DNA of 46,655 nucleotides from an uncultured Eubacterium sp. (GCA_905233545.1 CAJOEV010000021.1:1-46655); one strand, 5' to 3'; counted from the stretch's first letter, positions 1 to 9,100 are shown. Made by a program: numbers and translations. The notes: generated by a model from the letters alone, not told the origin.

Positions 1-40
1 TGTCAAGTCTTTTTTGAAAACTTTTTTACTTTTTTTGCAA

Positions 41-73
41 AAAGAAAAAGCCCCACACATTTTCTGTGTGAGG
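41..73 (-). terminator. intrinsic terminator of the AGCS symporter gene
   Basis: Read on the minus strand, a 9-bp stem with one mismatch (positions 51-59 with 65-73) is followed by a T-rich run at 50-41. It lies about 40 bases past the symporter stop codon and fits the end of that transcript. Confidence 0.7.
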
Positions 74-79
74 TTTTTC

Positions 80-96
80 TTAACTTAATGACATTG
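80..96. repeat. 17-base repeat shared with 46560-46576
   Basis: The minus strand here reads CAATGTCATTAAGTTAA, identical to the plus strand at 46560-46576. In both places a GCCG-containing GC-rich stretch and a run of A lie just 5' of it. Function unknown. Confidence 0.5.
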
Positions 97-114
97 GCCA
101 AACGGCACTTTTTT

Positions 115-665
115 TTATTTCATCTCTTCATTTTCCGTCTTGATGTCCTCAATGAATTCCTGATTCATTTCGGGGTATGCCGAAAGCATCGGTTCAACGT
201 CGATGCCTTTCTTTCTGTCGAAATAGTTCTTTGTAATCTTAACAACCAAACCGTTTAATGCGATAAGGCAGATAAGGTTCGGAATAGCCATAAGACCGTT
301 GAAGGTATCATCAATCGCCCAGATTAATTCGCTGTGGATTGTTGAAGAAAGAGCGATTAAAACAACATAAAGCACCTTGAATGCGGTTACAATATATTTT
401 CTCTTTTCCTCTTTTACCCAGTTGAAAACGAAGTCAACAGCCTTTTCGCCGTAATAAGACCACGCGATAACCGTTGTGAAGGCGAAAAGCGGAAGGATGA
501 TTGAGAATACCGCCGTTCCGAATCCGCCGAAGCTGGTTGAGAACATTGTCATGGACATAACACTGTCCTCTTTATCAGTTGAAAGAGTGGTTAAATCAAA
601 TGTTGTAAGGAACATAATAGCTGTTAAGGTGCAGATAATGAAGCTGTCGAAGAAAACCTCCTCTT
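115..665 (-). pseudogene. AGCS sodium:amino-acid symporter, C-terminal part (after frameshift)
   Basis: This frame carries the C-terminal third of an alanine/glycine:cation symporter. Membrane helices are visible (FFDSFIICTLTAIMFLTT, then a long hydrophobic segment, then VLYVVLIALSSTIHS) with a charged tail ending NEEMK. It continues the 5' part at 596-1603 in another frame. The switch falls near 660-675, in the loop after the family motif SNEAGLGSS. About ten residues normally present between that motif and the EVF(F/V)D helix also seem to be missing, so the lesion looks like a short deletion that is not a multiple of three rather than a single-base slip. There is no plausible ribosome binding site of its own. 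A real pseudogene and an assembly error are both possible. Confidence 0.75.
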
Positions 666-1603
666 GTTTCGGAAGCAGAATGAGCGATAACCGACGAGCC
701 AAGACCTGCTTCGTTTGAGAAAACGCCCCTTGCCATACCCTTCTTTATAACCTGAGAGAATGAATAACCGAGTATTCCGCCGCCTGCTGCTTTGAAGTTG
801 AAAGCCTTTGAGAAGATAAGACCGAATGCATTCGGAATATGCTTTGCATTCATAATAATTGCAATAAGCGCCATTATGATGAAAAGAAGCGACATGAACG
901 GAACAAGCATTGATGCAACCTTGCCTATTCTTTTAATACCGCCGATAATAACAACTGCGGTTACAACTGCAACAACAACACCGACAATAAATCTTACTTT
1001 TTCTGTGCTCTGTGAATCGGTTGCTCTTGCAAACGCCTCTGCAAGAGTGCCCGAGATTTTATTTGTCTGAACTCCGCTCATACCGATTGCTGCAAATGAG
1101 CAGAAAATTGCTGCAAGATATCCGAGCCATTTCCACTTAAGACCGTATGCAATATAGTAGAATGCACCGCCCGAAAGATTGCCGTTCTTATCCTTTTTTC
1201 TGTAGTAAAGTCCCAAAACATTCTCACTGTAGTTTGTAACCATTCCGAAGAATGCCGAAACCCACATCCAGAAAACAGCACCGGGACCGCCTGTTAAGAT
1301 AGCCGAAACAACACCAATAATATTACCCGTTCCGACTGTTCCCGAAATAGCGGTTGAAAATGCCTCAAACTGCGAAACGCTCTGCAGTCTGCCGTCTTTT
1401 GCTTTCTTTTTTCCAAGTCCCTTTATGGTCGGAACAATCGTTGTGTTGAGTGATTCTCTGAAATGGATAATCTGAAGTCCCTTTGTTCTTGCGGTTAAAA
1501 GAATACCCGTTCCGAGAATAAGAATAATAACAGGCCATCCCCAGACAATGCCGTTGACAGTATTATTAATCTTCTCAAGTGTTTCTAAAAAATTTGCAAA
1601 CAT
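596..1603 (-). pseudogene. AGCS sodium:amino-acid symporter, N-terminal part (before frameshift)
   Basis: Translation starts at the ATG ending at 1603, seven bases after an AGGAGG at 1611-1616; a longer frame to 1735 would run into the riboswitch and is rejected. The product is an AGCS-family (AlsT/DagA-like) symporter, which takes up alanine or glycine with sodium. Recognisable motifs are FEAFSTAISGTVGTGNI, GGPGAVFWMW and RGVFSNEAGLGSS, with at least seven hydrophobic helices. The reading frame is lost just after SNEAGLGSS-VIAHSASET and resumes in the fragment at 115-665. The upstream glycine riboswitch supports glycine or alanine as substrate. If the frameshift is genuine, the protein lacks its last helices and is probably not functional. 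Confidence 0.8.
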
Positions 1604-1629
1604 ATTTTTCCCTCCTGAAATGAAGCAAT

Positions 1630-1656
1630 AAAAAAAGTCAGCACAATGATGCTGAC
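1630..1656 (-). terminator. riboswitch expression-platform terminator
   Basis: On the minus strand GTCAGCA and TGCTGAC (1656-1650 and 1643-1637) form a 7-bp stem with a 6-base loop, followed by seven T (1636-1630). It lies between the glycine aptamers and the symporter ribosome binding site, the usual position for an attenuator. Confidence 0.8.
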
Positions 1657-1682
1657 AAAAATATATCATTAATATATTACTT

Positions 1683-1845
1683 CGCCCCGTCCTTTTGCCT
1701 GAGAGATTTGCGAAAACCGCTTGCACCTTCGGCATCCAATTTAATGGAATTCTCCGGGGTTTGTCAGCAAACAGTCTTTTTTCCCGAGCGTTTTACGCCT
1801 TTGGCGCTGCGAAAAAGTGCAGTCCTTTCCTGCATGCTTCACCCA
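1683..1845 (-). promoter_or_regulatory. tandem glycine riboswitch
   Basis: The 3' aptamer (about 1760-1684, minus strand) has the conserved core elements GGAGA, GCCGAAGGTGCAA and CTCTCAGGCAAAAGGAC, closed by a CCCC/GGGG P1 helix. The 5' aptamer (about 1845-1770) is recognisable but degenerate: GCGCCAAAGGCGTAAA replaces the GCCGAAGG-GCAA segment and CTCGGGAAAAAAGAC replaces CTCAGGCAAAAGGAC. The two are joined by a short linker that also contains TGCTGACAAA. Glycine riboswitches upstream of AGCS symporters are well known in Firmicutes. Confidence 0.92.
1760..1769 (-). promoter_or_regulatory. candidate antiterminator strand in the aptamer linker
   Basis: Minus-strand TGCTGACAAA at 1769-1760 is a perfect 10-base complement of TTTGTCAGCA at 1659-1650, which holds the 5' arm of the terminator. 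Pairing the two would extend the P1 helix of the second aptamer and prevent the terminator from forming. Confidence 0.55.
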
Positions 1846-1959
1846 AAATATTAAATTTCGTGATGTATTATATCATATTCGCAAAAAAATGCAATATGAT
1901 TTTTATTTTTATATAAATAATATCATAACACTCAAAAAGTTTCAGTTTTGTAACCTTTC

Positions 1960-1988
1960 TTGCAACATTTGTAGAAATAATGTATAAT
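1960..1988 (+). promoter_or_regulatory. sigma-A promoter of the TIM-barrel/yqeG/vanW operon
   Basis: TTGCAA at 1960-1965, a 17-base spacer and a perfect TATAAT at 1983-1988. The predicted start of transcription near 1995 leaves a leader of about 40 bases before the ATG at 2034. This also argues against the in-frame ATG at 1980 as start codon. Confidence 0.8.
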
Positions 1989-2033
1989 TTCCGCGTAAAA
2001 ACTATACACAAGCACATTTATGAGGGATTTTTT

Positions 2034-2717
2034 ATGAAGAAAACGCCTGAGTTGGTTGTTATGCTGACTAAAAACGACCATACAGTTGCAAATGCATCCG
2101 AGGTATTTGAGCAGTGCAAAAGCTCATCGGCTAAGTGCTTCGGTTTCAAGGAAAAACCGCTTACGGAAGATGAGATGAAAGAGCTTTTTTCGTATATGAA
2201 AAGCCTTGGAAAAGAAGTTTTTCTTGAGGTTGTTGAATATACGGAGGAAGAGGGCTTAAAGGGCGCCGAAGCAGCAGTAAGATACGGCTGTGACGCGCTT
2301 ATGGGAACCGTGTTTTTCGATTCTATAAACGAATACTGCAAAGAAAACAACATTAAATACTTCCCCTTTGTCGGAGAAGTTACAGAGCGTCCCTCCGTTT
2401 TAAACGGAAACGCCGAAGATATGATTAAAGAGGCAAACGAATACATTGCAAAGGGCGCAAGCGGAATTGATTTTCTCGGCTACAGATATACGGGAGACTG
2501 CTTTGAGCTTTGCAAAAAATTTGTTGAGGGCGTGAACGCACCCGTCTGCATAGCAGGCAGTGTTGACAGCTATCAGAGACTTGATGAACTTCTTGAAATT
2601 TCCCCATATTCCTTCACAATCGGCGGTGCATTCTTCGATAAAAAATTCGGCGATGATTTATGTGAACAGATTAACACCGTGTGCGCTTATATGAAAGGCG
2701 AAACGAAAAATGCTTAA
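2034..2717 (+). CDS. TIM-barrel-like protein of unknown function
   Basis: A 227-residue soluble protein starting at the ATG at 2034, six bases after GAGGGA (2022-2027). An alternative start 54 bases upstream overlaps the promoter and lacks a ribosome binding site. Alternating hydrophobic strands and helices (VFLEVVEY, ALMGTVFFD, KYFPFVGE, GIDFLGYRY, PVCIAGSV, SFTIGGAFF) look like a beta/alpha barrel with late glycine-rich loops of the phosphate-binding kind, as in HisA/TrpF/ThiE-type enzymes. I do not recognise catalytic residues. It overlaps the yqeG start by 8 bases, so the two are translationally coupled. Reaction unknown. Confidence 0.85.
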   Translation: MKKTPELVVMLTKNDHTVANASEVFEQCKSSSAKCFGFKEKPLTEDEMKELFSYMKSLGKEVFLEVVEYTEEEGLKGAEAAVRYGCDALMGTVFFDSINEYCKENNIKYFPFVGEVTERPSVLNGNAEDMIKEANEYIAKGASGIDFLGYRYTGDCFELCKKFVEGVNAPVCIAGSVDSYQRLDELLEISPYSFTIGGAFFDKKFGDDLCEQINTVCAYMKGETKNA

Positions 2718-3234
2718 GCTTTTTTACCCCTCATACTATGCTGAAAGCGTTTTTACAATCGACTATGAAAAGCTGAAATCCCTCGGCTTTAAAGGAATTA
2801 TATTTGATATAGATAACACTCTTGTGCCCCATGGCGAGCCGTCAACAAAAGAGGTTGATGAGCTGATGAATAAAATTCAAAAGCTCGGTATAAAAATCCT
2901 TTTTCTTTCGGATAACGGAGTTAAAAGAATTGAAGAGTTCAACACTAACATTGGCGCGCCGTACATAGATAATGCCAACAAACCCCATAAAGAAAACTAT
3001 TTGAAAGCCGTAAAAATGCTCGGTTTTGATAAAAGCGAAATAATTGTTATCGGCGACCAGGTTTTTACGGATATTCTCGGGGCGAATTTCAGTAAGCTCA
3101 AAAGCATTTTAGTTAAATATATAGGCTTTTATGACAAGGGCGCAAAAGGCAAAAGGCGCGATACCGAAGCGCTTATACTAAAAAGATATCAAAAAAGCAA
3201 GTATTATAATATTCTCGGAGATATGGAAAGGTAG
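2710..3234 (+). CDS. yqeG: YqeG-family HAD IIIA-type phosphatase
   Basis: A 174-residue protein of the HAD superfamily. Motif I is FDIDNTLV with the nucleophile and acid Asp at residues 33 and 35. Motif II is the LFLSDNG segment, and motif IV is GDQVFTDILGAN. Length and motif spacing match the YqeG family, in which the Mycoplasma and Bacillus members are small cytoplasmic phosphatases without a settled substrate. It begins inside the end of the TIM-barrel gene and is followed three bases later by the VanW gene, so the three form an operon. No defects are visible. Confidence 0.92.
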   Translation: MLKLFYPSYYAESVFTIDYEKLKSLGFKGIIFDIDNTLVPHGEPSTKEVDELMNKIQKLGIKILFLSDNGVKRIEEFNTNIGAPYIDNANKPHKENYLKAVKMLGFDKSEIIVIGDQVFTDILGANFSKLKSILVKYIGFYDKGAKGKRRDTEALILKRYQKSKYYNILGDMER

Positions 3235-3237
3235 AAT

Positions 3238-4068
3238 ATGTTATTCGGAAAATACAAGCATTTCTCGGATTTGGGTCCGTGGGCATATGCAATATCGCTT
3301 AATAAAGAGATAGTCAGAAGAAATATTCAGAATGCAAGAAGCAACGAGATTTTTGCAAAGGAAATCATTGATGAAAAGCTTCCCAATGTTGTTTCTTCTC
3401 ACTCATCAAATATGATAAAAAGAGGTCCCGGGGTTGACCCCGAAACCCAGGAAAACAAAGCCGTAAACATAAGAATTGCAAACAAAACCCTTAACAGAAT
3501 GGTTATTCACCCGGGTGAAACCTTCACCTTCTGGGGAACGGTTGGCCACGCAACAAAGAAAAGAGGCTTCAAGGAAGGGCGCGTTCTTCAGGGAAGCCGT
3601 CTTGTTACGGGAACGGGCGGAGGACTTTGCAACCTTGCAAACACAATTAACTATATGGTTCTCCATACTCCGCTTGATATAACCGAATTCCATTCCCATT
3701 CCGACGCTCTTGCTCCCGACCAGGGCGAGCGCAAACCCTTTGCCAACGGCACCTCGGTTTGCTACAACAGCGTTGACTACAGATTCAAAAACAACACCGA
3801 CCAGGATTTTCAGCTTCTTTTATGGACTGACGGAGACGAACTCTGCGGCGAAATAAGAAGCGAAAAAGAGGTCCCCTATTCCTACAGACTTGTTGAAGCG
3901 GACCATCATTTTTCAAAGGAAGGCGAAAAATTCTACCGCATTTCAAAAATCTTCCGCGAAACAGTTGATAAAAAAACAAATGAGGTTATCAAAAAAGAAC
4001 TCATTTTGGACAATCACTCCGAGGTTATGTTTGATTATTCATTGATACCAAAAGAATTGATTAGATAA
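3238..4068 (+). CDS. VanW family protein
   Basis: A 276-residue protein with the VanW domain in its central and C-terminal parts. Characteristic stretches are NKTLNRMVIHPGETFTFW, GGGLCNLANTINYMVLHTPL and FANGTSVCYNSVDYRFKNNT. VanW was first seen as an accessory gene of some vancomycin-resistance clusters, but chromosomal homologues are widespread in Clostridia without such a role and the biochemical function is not established. There is no signal peptide or membrane segment. It follows yqeG by three bases and is the last gene before a strong terminator. No van ligase or sensor genes are nearby, so antibiotic resistance should not be inferred. Confidence 0.9.
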   Translation: MLFGKYKHFSDLGPWAYAISLNKEIVRRNIQNARSNEIFAKEIIDEKLPNVVSSHSSNMIKRGPGVDPETQENKAVNIRIANKTLNRMVIHPGETFTFWGTVGHATKKRGFKEGRVLQGSRLVTGTGGGLCNLANTINYMVLHTPLDITEFHSHSDALAPDQGERKPFANGTSVCYNSVDYRFKNNTDQDFQLLLWTDGDELCGEIRSEKEVPYSYRLVEADHHFSKEGEKFYRISKIFRETVDKKTNEVIKKELILDNHSEVMFDYSLIPKELIR

Positions 4069-4084
4069 GGTTTTAGGTGTTAGG
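4069..4084 (+). repeat. left arm of the 16-bp inverted repeat flanking RAYT copy 1
   Basis: GGTTTTAGGTGTTAGG is the exact reverse complement of 4632-4647. The two arms enclose the whole transposase gene. The arm is made of degenerate 7-8 base words, as in other spacers of this window. Confidence 0.75.
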
Positions 4085-4112
4085 AAAAGGGCTGGCAGTG
4101 CCAACCCTTTTT
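4085..4112 (+). terminator. terminator of the TIM-barrel/yqeG/vanW operon
   Basis: AAAGGG...CCCTTT with an inner TGGC/GCCA stem, followed by TTTTTGTT on the plus strand. Because the left arm is A-rich it may also stop transcription of the RAYT gene from the other side. Confidence 0.75.
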
Positions 4113-4113
4113 G

Positions 4114-4614
4114 TTATGAGTAATATTTATCTTTGCCGATGAGCCACTTTCTTGGATTTTCATCGATGTATTGAAGATGATAAATGTAATCATCATCATC
4201 GCGGATAATGTGGTCGTAGAAACCCGTTTGCCATATATTTCCACCGATTTGTTTGTTGCAAAAACGCTTCAATGTTCCGATATGCCTTGATACAAGCGAA
4301 TTTGTAGGGAGCGGCGACCCCGACGCTCCACAGGAATCCGTTTTCTCAACCGAAACAATCAAATGAATATGATTCGGCATAATTACATATTTTTCAATTT
4401 TTATTTCGGAATATCTTTTGTTCATCTCGGTAATGTTGTTCTCAACAATTTTTCCTTCTTTTGATAAACGAACTTGTGGAGCGTCGGGGTCGCCGCTCCC
4501 TACAATCATGGAGAGAACGCATTTCATATCTTTTACACAAAATGTAACAAAGTATTTGCCGTTTGATGAATAATCATATTCCTTTAATCTCGGTAACTTC
4601 CGGTCATTTTTCAT
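4114..4614 (-). CDS. RAYT-type Y1 (HUH) transposase, copy 1
   Basis: A 166-residue protein of the IS200/REP-associated tyrosine transposase family. It shows the N-terminal RLKEYDYSSNGKYFVTFCVKD strand region, the metal-binding HUH motif in YVIMPNHIHLIV, and the C-terminal FYDHIIRDDDDYIYHLQYI helix that carries the candidate nucleophile tyrosine. The gene is closely related to copy 2 at 9364-9891. A perfect 30-bp inverted repeat lies inside the coding sequence (4303-4332 and 4475-4504) and is translated in frame on each side of the HUH motif. The gene is bracketed by the 16-bp inverted repeat 4069-4084/4632-4647. RAYTs are thought to process palindromic single-stranded DNA; activity here is inferred. 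Confidence 0.88.
   Translation of the reverse strand: MKNDRKLPRLKEYDYSSNGKYFVTFCVKDMKCVLSMIVGSGDPDAPQVRLSKEGKIVENNITEMNKRYSEIKIEKYVIMPNHIHLIVSVEKTDSCGASGSPLPTNSLVSRHIGTLKRFCNKQIGGNIWQTGFYDHIIRDDDDYIYHLQYIDENPRKWLIGKDKYYS
4303..4332. repeat. 30-bp REP-like arm inside RAYT copy 1 (first arm)
   Basis: Begins TGTAGGGAGCGGCG and ends GACGCTCCACA. It is the exact reverse complement of 4475-4504 and encodes the CGASGSPLPT stretch. Confidence 0.85.
4475..4504. repeat. 30-bp REP-like arm inside RAYT copy 1 (second arm)
   Basis: Inverted copy of 4303-4332 with no mismatch. It encodes the VGSGDPDAPQ stretch of the transposase. Confidence 0.85.
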
Positions 4615-4631
4615 AAACCTAAAACCTAACC

Positions 4632-4647
4632 CCTAACACCTAAAACC
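4632..4647 (-). repeat. right arm of the 16-bp inverted repeat flanking RAYT copy 1
   Basis: CCTAACACCTAAAACC, the exact inverse of 4069-4084. It sits within a longer run of CCTAAA/CCTAAC words at 4617-4650. Confidence 0.75.
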
Positions 4648-6026
4648 TATTCGTAGAACCCAACATGCTCCAGATTCGGGATTCCCCTGCTCTGACGAAT
4701 AATTAACAGTGCGCCTTTTGCTTCACCCTTAAGCGGAATAATCTTTTGCATTCCGATAACGGAGCCTTTAAACGCCTTTTTGTATTTGCCGTTTTCCTTT
4801 AACAGATATAACTCAAACTCCTCGACACGCTGACCTTTTTTGATGTCTTCTTTTAATATGCAGTACTTAAGCTTTTTTGGTGAATCAAATTCGAATTCAA
4901 GATATCCTTCGTTTTCGTTGAGTGCGCCGAAATTCTTTTCATAAACGCAGTTTTCTGTTATTTCACTAATCATTTTGCCGAGGTTTTTAAGCACCTTGGT
5001 TTCTTTTTTTGAAATAACCCCCTTGTCCGTCGGAGGAACATTGAGCAGAAGAAAACTGTTGTTTCCGACGGAGTTAATATAGATATCAAAAAGCTTTTTC
5101 GAACTCTTAATGCCTGATGAATTAGCGTCGCTTGCAAACCAGCCGTTTCGGATTGAAACATCAACCTCGGCAGGATACCAGGCTAAATAAGCGTTCTTTT
5201 CAAGAACACTTCTTGAGCCTAAATCCTCATCCTTTGAGGTTATTTTCTGAAGCTTTTCAGCATCCGATGCGGTCTGCTGAGATATACTGTGAACCGTTTC
5301 GGCTTTTGTTAAAACCTTTGGAACAACACAGTATTCGGTTTCTCTTGCCTCGCCTGCTTCATTGCCTACCCAGCGGATATCGGGTCCGCAGATTGCAATA
5401 TTTGCCATCGGCTGAAGCGCACGGATAATTTTATAATATCTTTCCCAGTCATAATCAAAAGCCTTTGCGTCAGCTCCCTTTGCGCCGTCAAACCAAACCT
5501 CAAAAATATTACCGTAATTCGACAGAAGCTCGGTAAGCTGGCGGCAGAAAAAGTCGTTATACTGCTCGGTTGCATAGGTTTTTTCGTGCATGTCCCAGGG
5601 AGAAAGATATATTCCGAAATCCAGCCCCTGTCTTCTGCATTCATCGGAAACAAGCTTAACAACATCCTCGGCGAATGCGCTTTTCATAACATTGAAATTG
5701 GTTGTTCCCGTGTTCCAGAGACAGAATCCGTCGTGGTGCTTGCAGGTTAAAATAACCCCCGTTGCACCCGAATCCTTTATTGCGCTTATCCATTGGTCGG
5801 GTTTAATACGAACAATTTTGAAATCATCCGCGGTTTCCGTTCCGTTGCCCCATTCCCTGCCTGTTGAGGTGTTCATTCCAAAGTGCAAAAAGCAGTAAAA
5901 CGGCTTCTTTGCGTGCTCAATCTGAGCAGGGCTCGGCAAAACGGAAAGGTATCTTTCAACCTCAGCATCATTGAGCGGATATTTGTTATTTTTCGTCGTC
6001 CAGTTTTCATCGATTTTTAATTTCAT
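4647..6026 (-). CDS. GH29 alpha-L-fucosidase
   Basis: A 459-residue enzyme of glycoside hydrolase family 29, which releases alpha-linked L-fucose with retention. Family landmarks are FLHFGMNTSTGREWGNG near residues 46-62, the substrate-binding HHDGF at 97-101 and the nucleophile Asp180 in EVWFDGAKG. A C-terminal beta-rich region follows residue 330. No signal peptide is present, so the enzyme is cytoplasmic and must act on imported fucosylated oligosaccharides. It starts at an ATG preceded by GAGGGGGA. It lies downstream of the GH38 gene on the same strand with a 132-base gap holding a REP-like inverted pair, and is probably co-expressed with it. Linkage preference cannot be read from sequence. 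Confidence 0.93.
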   Translation of the reverse strand: MKLKIDENWTTKNNKYPLNDAEVERYLSVLPSPAQIEHAKKPFYCFLHFGMNTSTGREWGNGTETADDFKIVRIKPDQWISAIKDSGATGVILTCKHHDGFCLWNTGTTNFNVMKSAFAEDVVKLVSDECRRQGLDFGIYLSPWDMHEKTYATEQYNDFFCRQLTELLSNYGNIFEVWFDGAKGADAKAFDYDWERYYKIIRALQPMANIAICGPDIRWVGNEAGEARETEYCVVPKVLTKAETVHSISQQTASDAEKLQKITSKDEDLGSRSVLEKNAYLAWYPAEVDVSIRNGWFASDANSSGIKSSKKLFDIYINSVGNNSFLLLNVPPTDKGVISKKETKVLKNLGKMISEITENCVYEKNFGALNENEGYLEFEFDSPKKLKYCILKEDIKKGQRVEEFELYLLKENGKYKKAFKGSVIGMQKIIPLKGEAKGALLIIRQSRGIPNLEHVGFYE

Positions 6027-6044
6027 TTTATCCCCCTCATTATT

Positions 6045-6115
6045 TGTAGGGGAGGCTCTCCCGAGCCTCCCGTTGCAACAACACTGCGGGAAGGTCAGGA
6101 GACCTTCCCCTACAA
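6045..6115. repeat. REP-like inverted pair between GH29 and GH38 genes
   Basis: Two arms in inverted orientation begin and end with TGTAGGGGA / TCCCCTACA. Each contains its own small palindrome (GGAGGCTC..GAGCCTCC and GGAAGGTC..GACCTTCC). The outer TGTAGGG word is the same as in the arms within the RAYT genes. Confidence 0.75.
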
Positions 6116-6158
6116 TTGCTCGCCGAAACGCATTTTTTCATCCACCCGTAATTTTGCA

Positions 6159-9100
6159 TTATGCATTATGCATTTTGAATTTAAAATAATCGTCCTTATC
6201 ATTCATATTGTGACGGAGCTTTGATGTGAAATACCAACACTGCTCCTTGAAATTCTTTTTGAAGGTTAGCTCTCTGTTGTTTTCAACCTCATCATATAGT
6301 CGGGTAACAAGAGAAGCTCCGCTGTTTTTAACTTCGCTTGCAGCAAGAACAATCAGCCCTTCGGGAAGAATAACCTCGCTGTCCTGCTTTACATCAAGCG
6401 AAACAATCCAGTAGTAAAGCCCCTTTGCAAAGGCAACATTTCCGTTTTCATCAAGTGAATGGGTTGCCTCAAAACCGAGATGACCGTTTTTGATAAATGC
6501 CGTTTCCTTCAAATCATATAAATCCCAGCCTGCAAAAGGCTTGTCCAAAGCATTGACCTGCTTTTCAATCTCTTCCCCGTCAACGGTGAACTTCAGCTTT
6601 GAATCCTCTTTTGCGGCGCAGAGAAGCATAAGCTTATTTGCATCCGTTTTAATCTTTACCGTTGTTTTGCCATCGCCGATAAAGGCTTTTCCGTCGAGAA
6701 CAAAATCCGCTCCGAATGCCGAAAGCTTACCCGGAACAAGCTCCTTCGGGAGAGCTTTGTTTTCATCGCCGAATTCAAGCTCGGCAGGCGAGCATTTGTT
6801 CATTTCAGCCTTGATTTTCGGCTCTTTCAGTGTAAAGGCAAAAGACTTTACTTCATAAGGCTCAAAATCACAGATTAACTTGCCGTTCTCAACTTTTGCT
6901 TCATTTCTGTATTCTTCGCTTGCCCAAATCTCTTTTGCGCTCTCAATTCCGTCGCCAATAGTAAAGGTAAATCCCTTTACAGATTTGTTTGTTCCCTCAT
7001 TGAATCTAACAATATATTCGTTGTTATCCTTATGGTGCGCCTTCTTCAGAGCTCTTATGATAACATCATTTGTGCTGACTTTTCCGAAGGAATAATCTGT
7101 TTTGAGTGCTCCCTGGTGCTTGTCAAATGCAACCGCCGTCATAGGTGATGTAAAGAATCGCGCCTCAAGCTGAGTGTCTGCGCCAACCTCTCCTTTATGA
7201 GAGAATATTGCATAGGAATATCTGTTGAGTCCCAAATCCATCATCGATTGCATGGAATCAATTCTGTAATTCTTTTTGGGAGTGTGAATTGCGGTTAACC
7301 GAAGCGTGTTATCGCTGAATTTATCCCATCCGTGCTTACACTCCGAGATAATCGAAACGCCGAATTCTCCGCTTTCATCAGTTATATCCGCCCATTTCTG
7401 AGCAGGTACTTCAAAGAGATTTTCATTCATATTCTCTCTTTGAATAACGCCGAGTCCCAAATCGAAGCTTGCTTTTTTATTTGAAACGGTTAGAGCAAAT
7501 CTGTTCTTGCAGAGCGTTCTCATCGACTGCCATTCAATCTCATTGAAAACCTCAACGGTTTTTCCGCCGTCGGTTAATGAAATATATGTTGTGAAAAGGC
7601 TCTTTTTATCTTTTTGTTTAACCTCGATTGCAACCCTTGCGGGTCCCGTTTCGGCAACCTTGATTGACACGATATCGGGAATTCTGTCGGGCTCCTTGTT
7701 TGCTTCATCAAAATTCATTTCCCACGCCGGCCATTCCTTTGAGCCCGTGTAGTTAAACAGTCCGAAAACTATCGGTGATTCAAGAAGCTCTCTTTCATCA
7801 TCCTCTTTGTCAATTATCGAAGTGATATTGCCCCTCGCATTAAGAGAAACAACATATTTTTGATTCTCCATTCCCCTTTCGGTAACGCTCATAGCGCTCG
7901 GAAGTCTGCACGGTGTATCGGATTCGCGCACATCATAAACGCGAACTCCGAGCGAATCAACCTCGGCTATAAATAATATTTCCTTAACGCTGTCAATATC
8001 GGATATAATCTGGGATTTAACCTCCCTGCCCCTGTTGTTGAAAACACGGACATGGGGCGAGTTAATGCCCCTGAGCTTAATAATTACCGCGCCTGTTCTT
8101 TTGGCTTCAACGGAATTTGAAACGAGAACGGGAGTTCCGATACAGCCGTCACTTTTCATAAGCTTTGTAAGTCCTGATAGCGACGCTTCTATTTCACCCG
8201 AGAATGAATTCATACTAAGCGCATAATCGTTCCAGGAGCGCCTGTACGCTCTTTGAACGGATGTTCCCGGGGTATCATCGTGGAACTGGTGGGCAATAAG
8301 CCGTTTCCACGCTTTTTCAAGAACATTTTCATTATATGATGAAGCGCCGAAATATGAAGCTTCAAGTGACAGCCTTTCGGCAATATCGGCAAGTTCCTGA
8401 CCCCTGGCATTCCAGCGCTTTCCTATTGCCCTTGAGGTATATCCTCCGACGCCGTGATTCTTCATAACGAGCTCGGTTTTCCACTCGGGCAATTTTTCCT
8501 TAACCTCATCGGGAAGCTTGGTTTCAATGTCCCTGAAAATTTGGTCTGCACTTGTAGCAATAACCTGAATATCAGAGGAATCATTCTTACTAATCTCTTC
8601 CTCAACAAATTTAACGCTTGCCTCTTCGGGAGCTCCGCCCCTGTCGCCTATTCCGTGAAAAAGATATGTCCAGTCAAGACCGTATTCCTCGTTTTTCTTG
8701 AGCTTGTCAACAACAAAATCCCAATCGCGAAGCTTGGTTAATGTGAAATAGTATGCGTGGGGATTTGTGCTTGCCCAGACAAAATTTCCGTCAACGCCGT
8801 ACCACTTTCCGATATCAAACGGAACGCCGTACGCACCGCCCCAGCCAAGCTTCTGGGTTGTGAAGCCCATTAAGTTCGAATGGTGAATAATCGACGGAAG
8901 CGCCCAGCCGAAGCCGAAGCAATCGGGAAGAAAAATATCGCAGGAGCGCTTGCCGAAGGTTTCGTCAAAATATGTATTGCCAATCAGAATATTTCTGAAA
9001 AGCGCTTCGGGAGACGGGCAGTTAACATCGCCGTTTTCGAAAGCTGAGCCCGTAACATTCCATCTTCCCTCGGCAATATACTTTTTAAGCTCTTCAAAAA

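Noticed and set aside
1695-1916. Small plus-strand open frame over the glycine riboswitch
   Set aside because: It is the complement of a conserved structured RNA and has no ribosome binding site.
3238-4068. Vancomycin-resistance gene cluster
   Set aside because: Only a VanW-domain protein is present; no vanA-type ligase, vanH, vanX or two-component genes.
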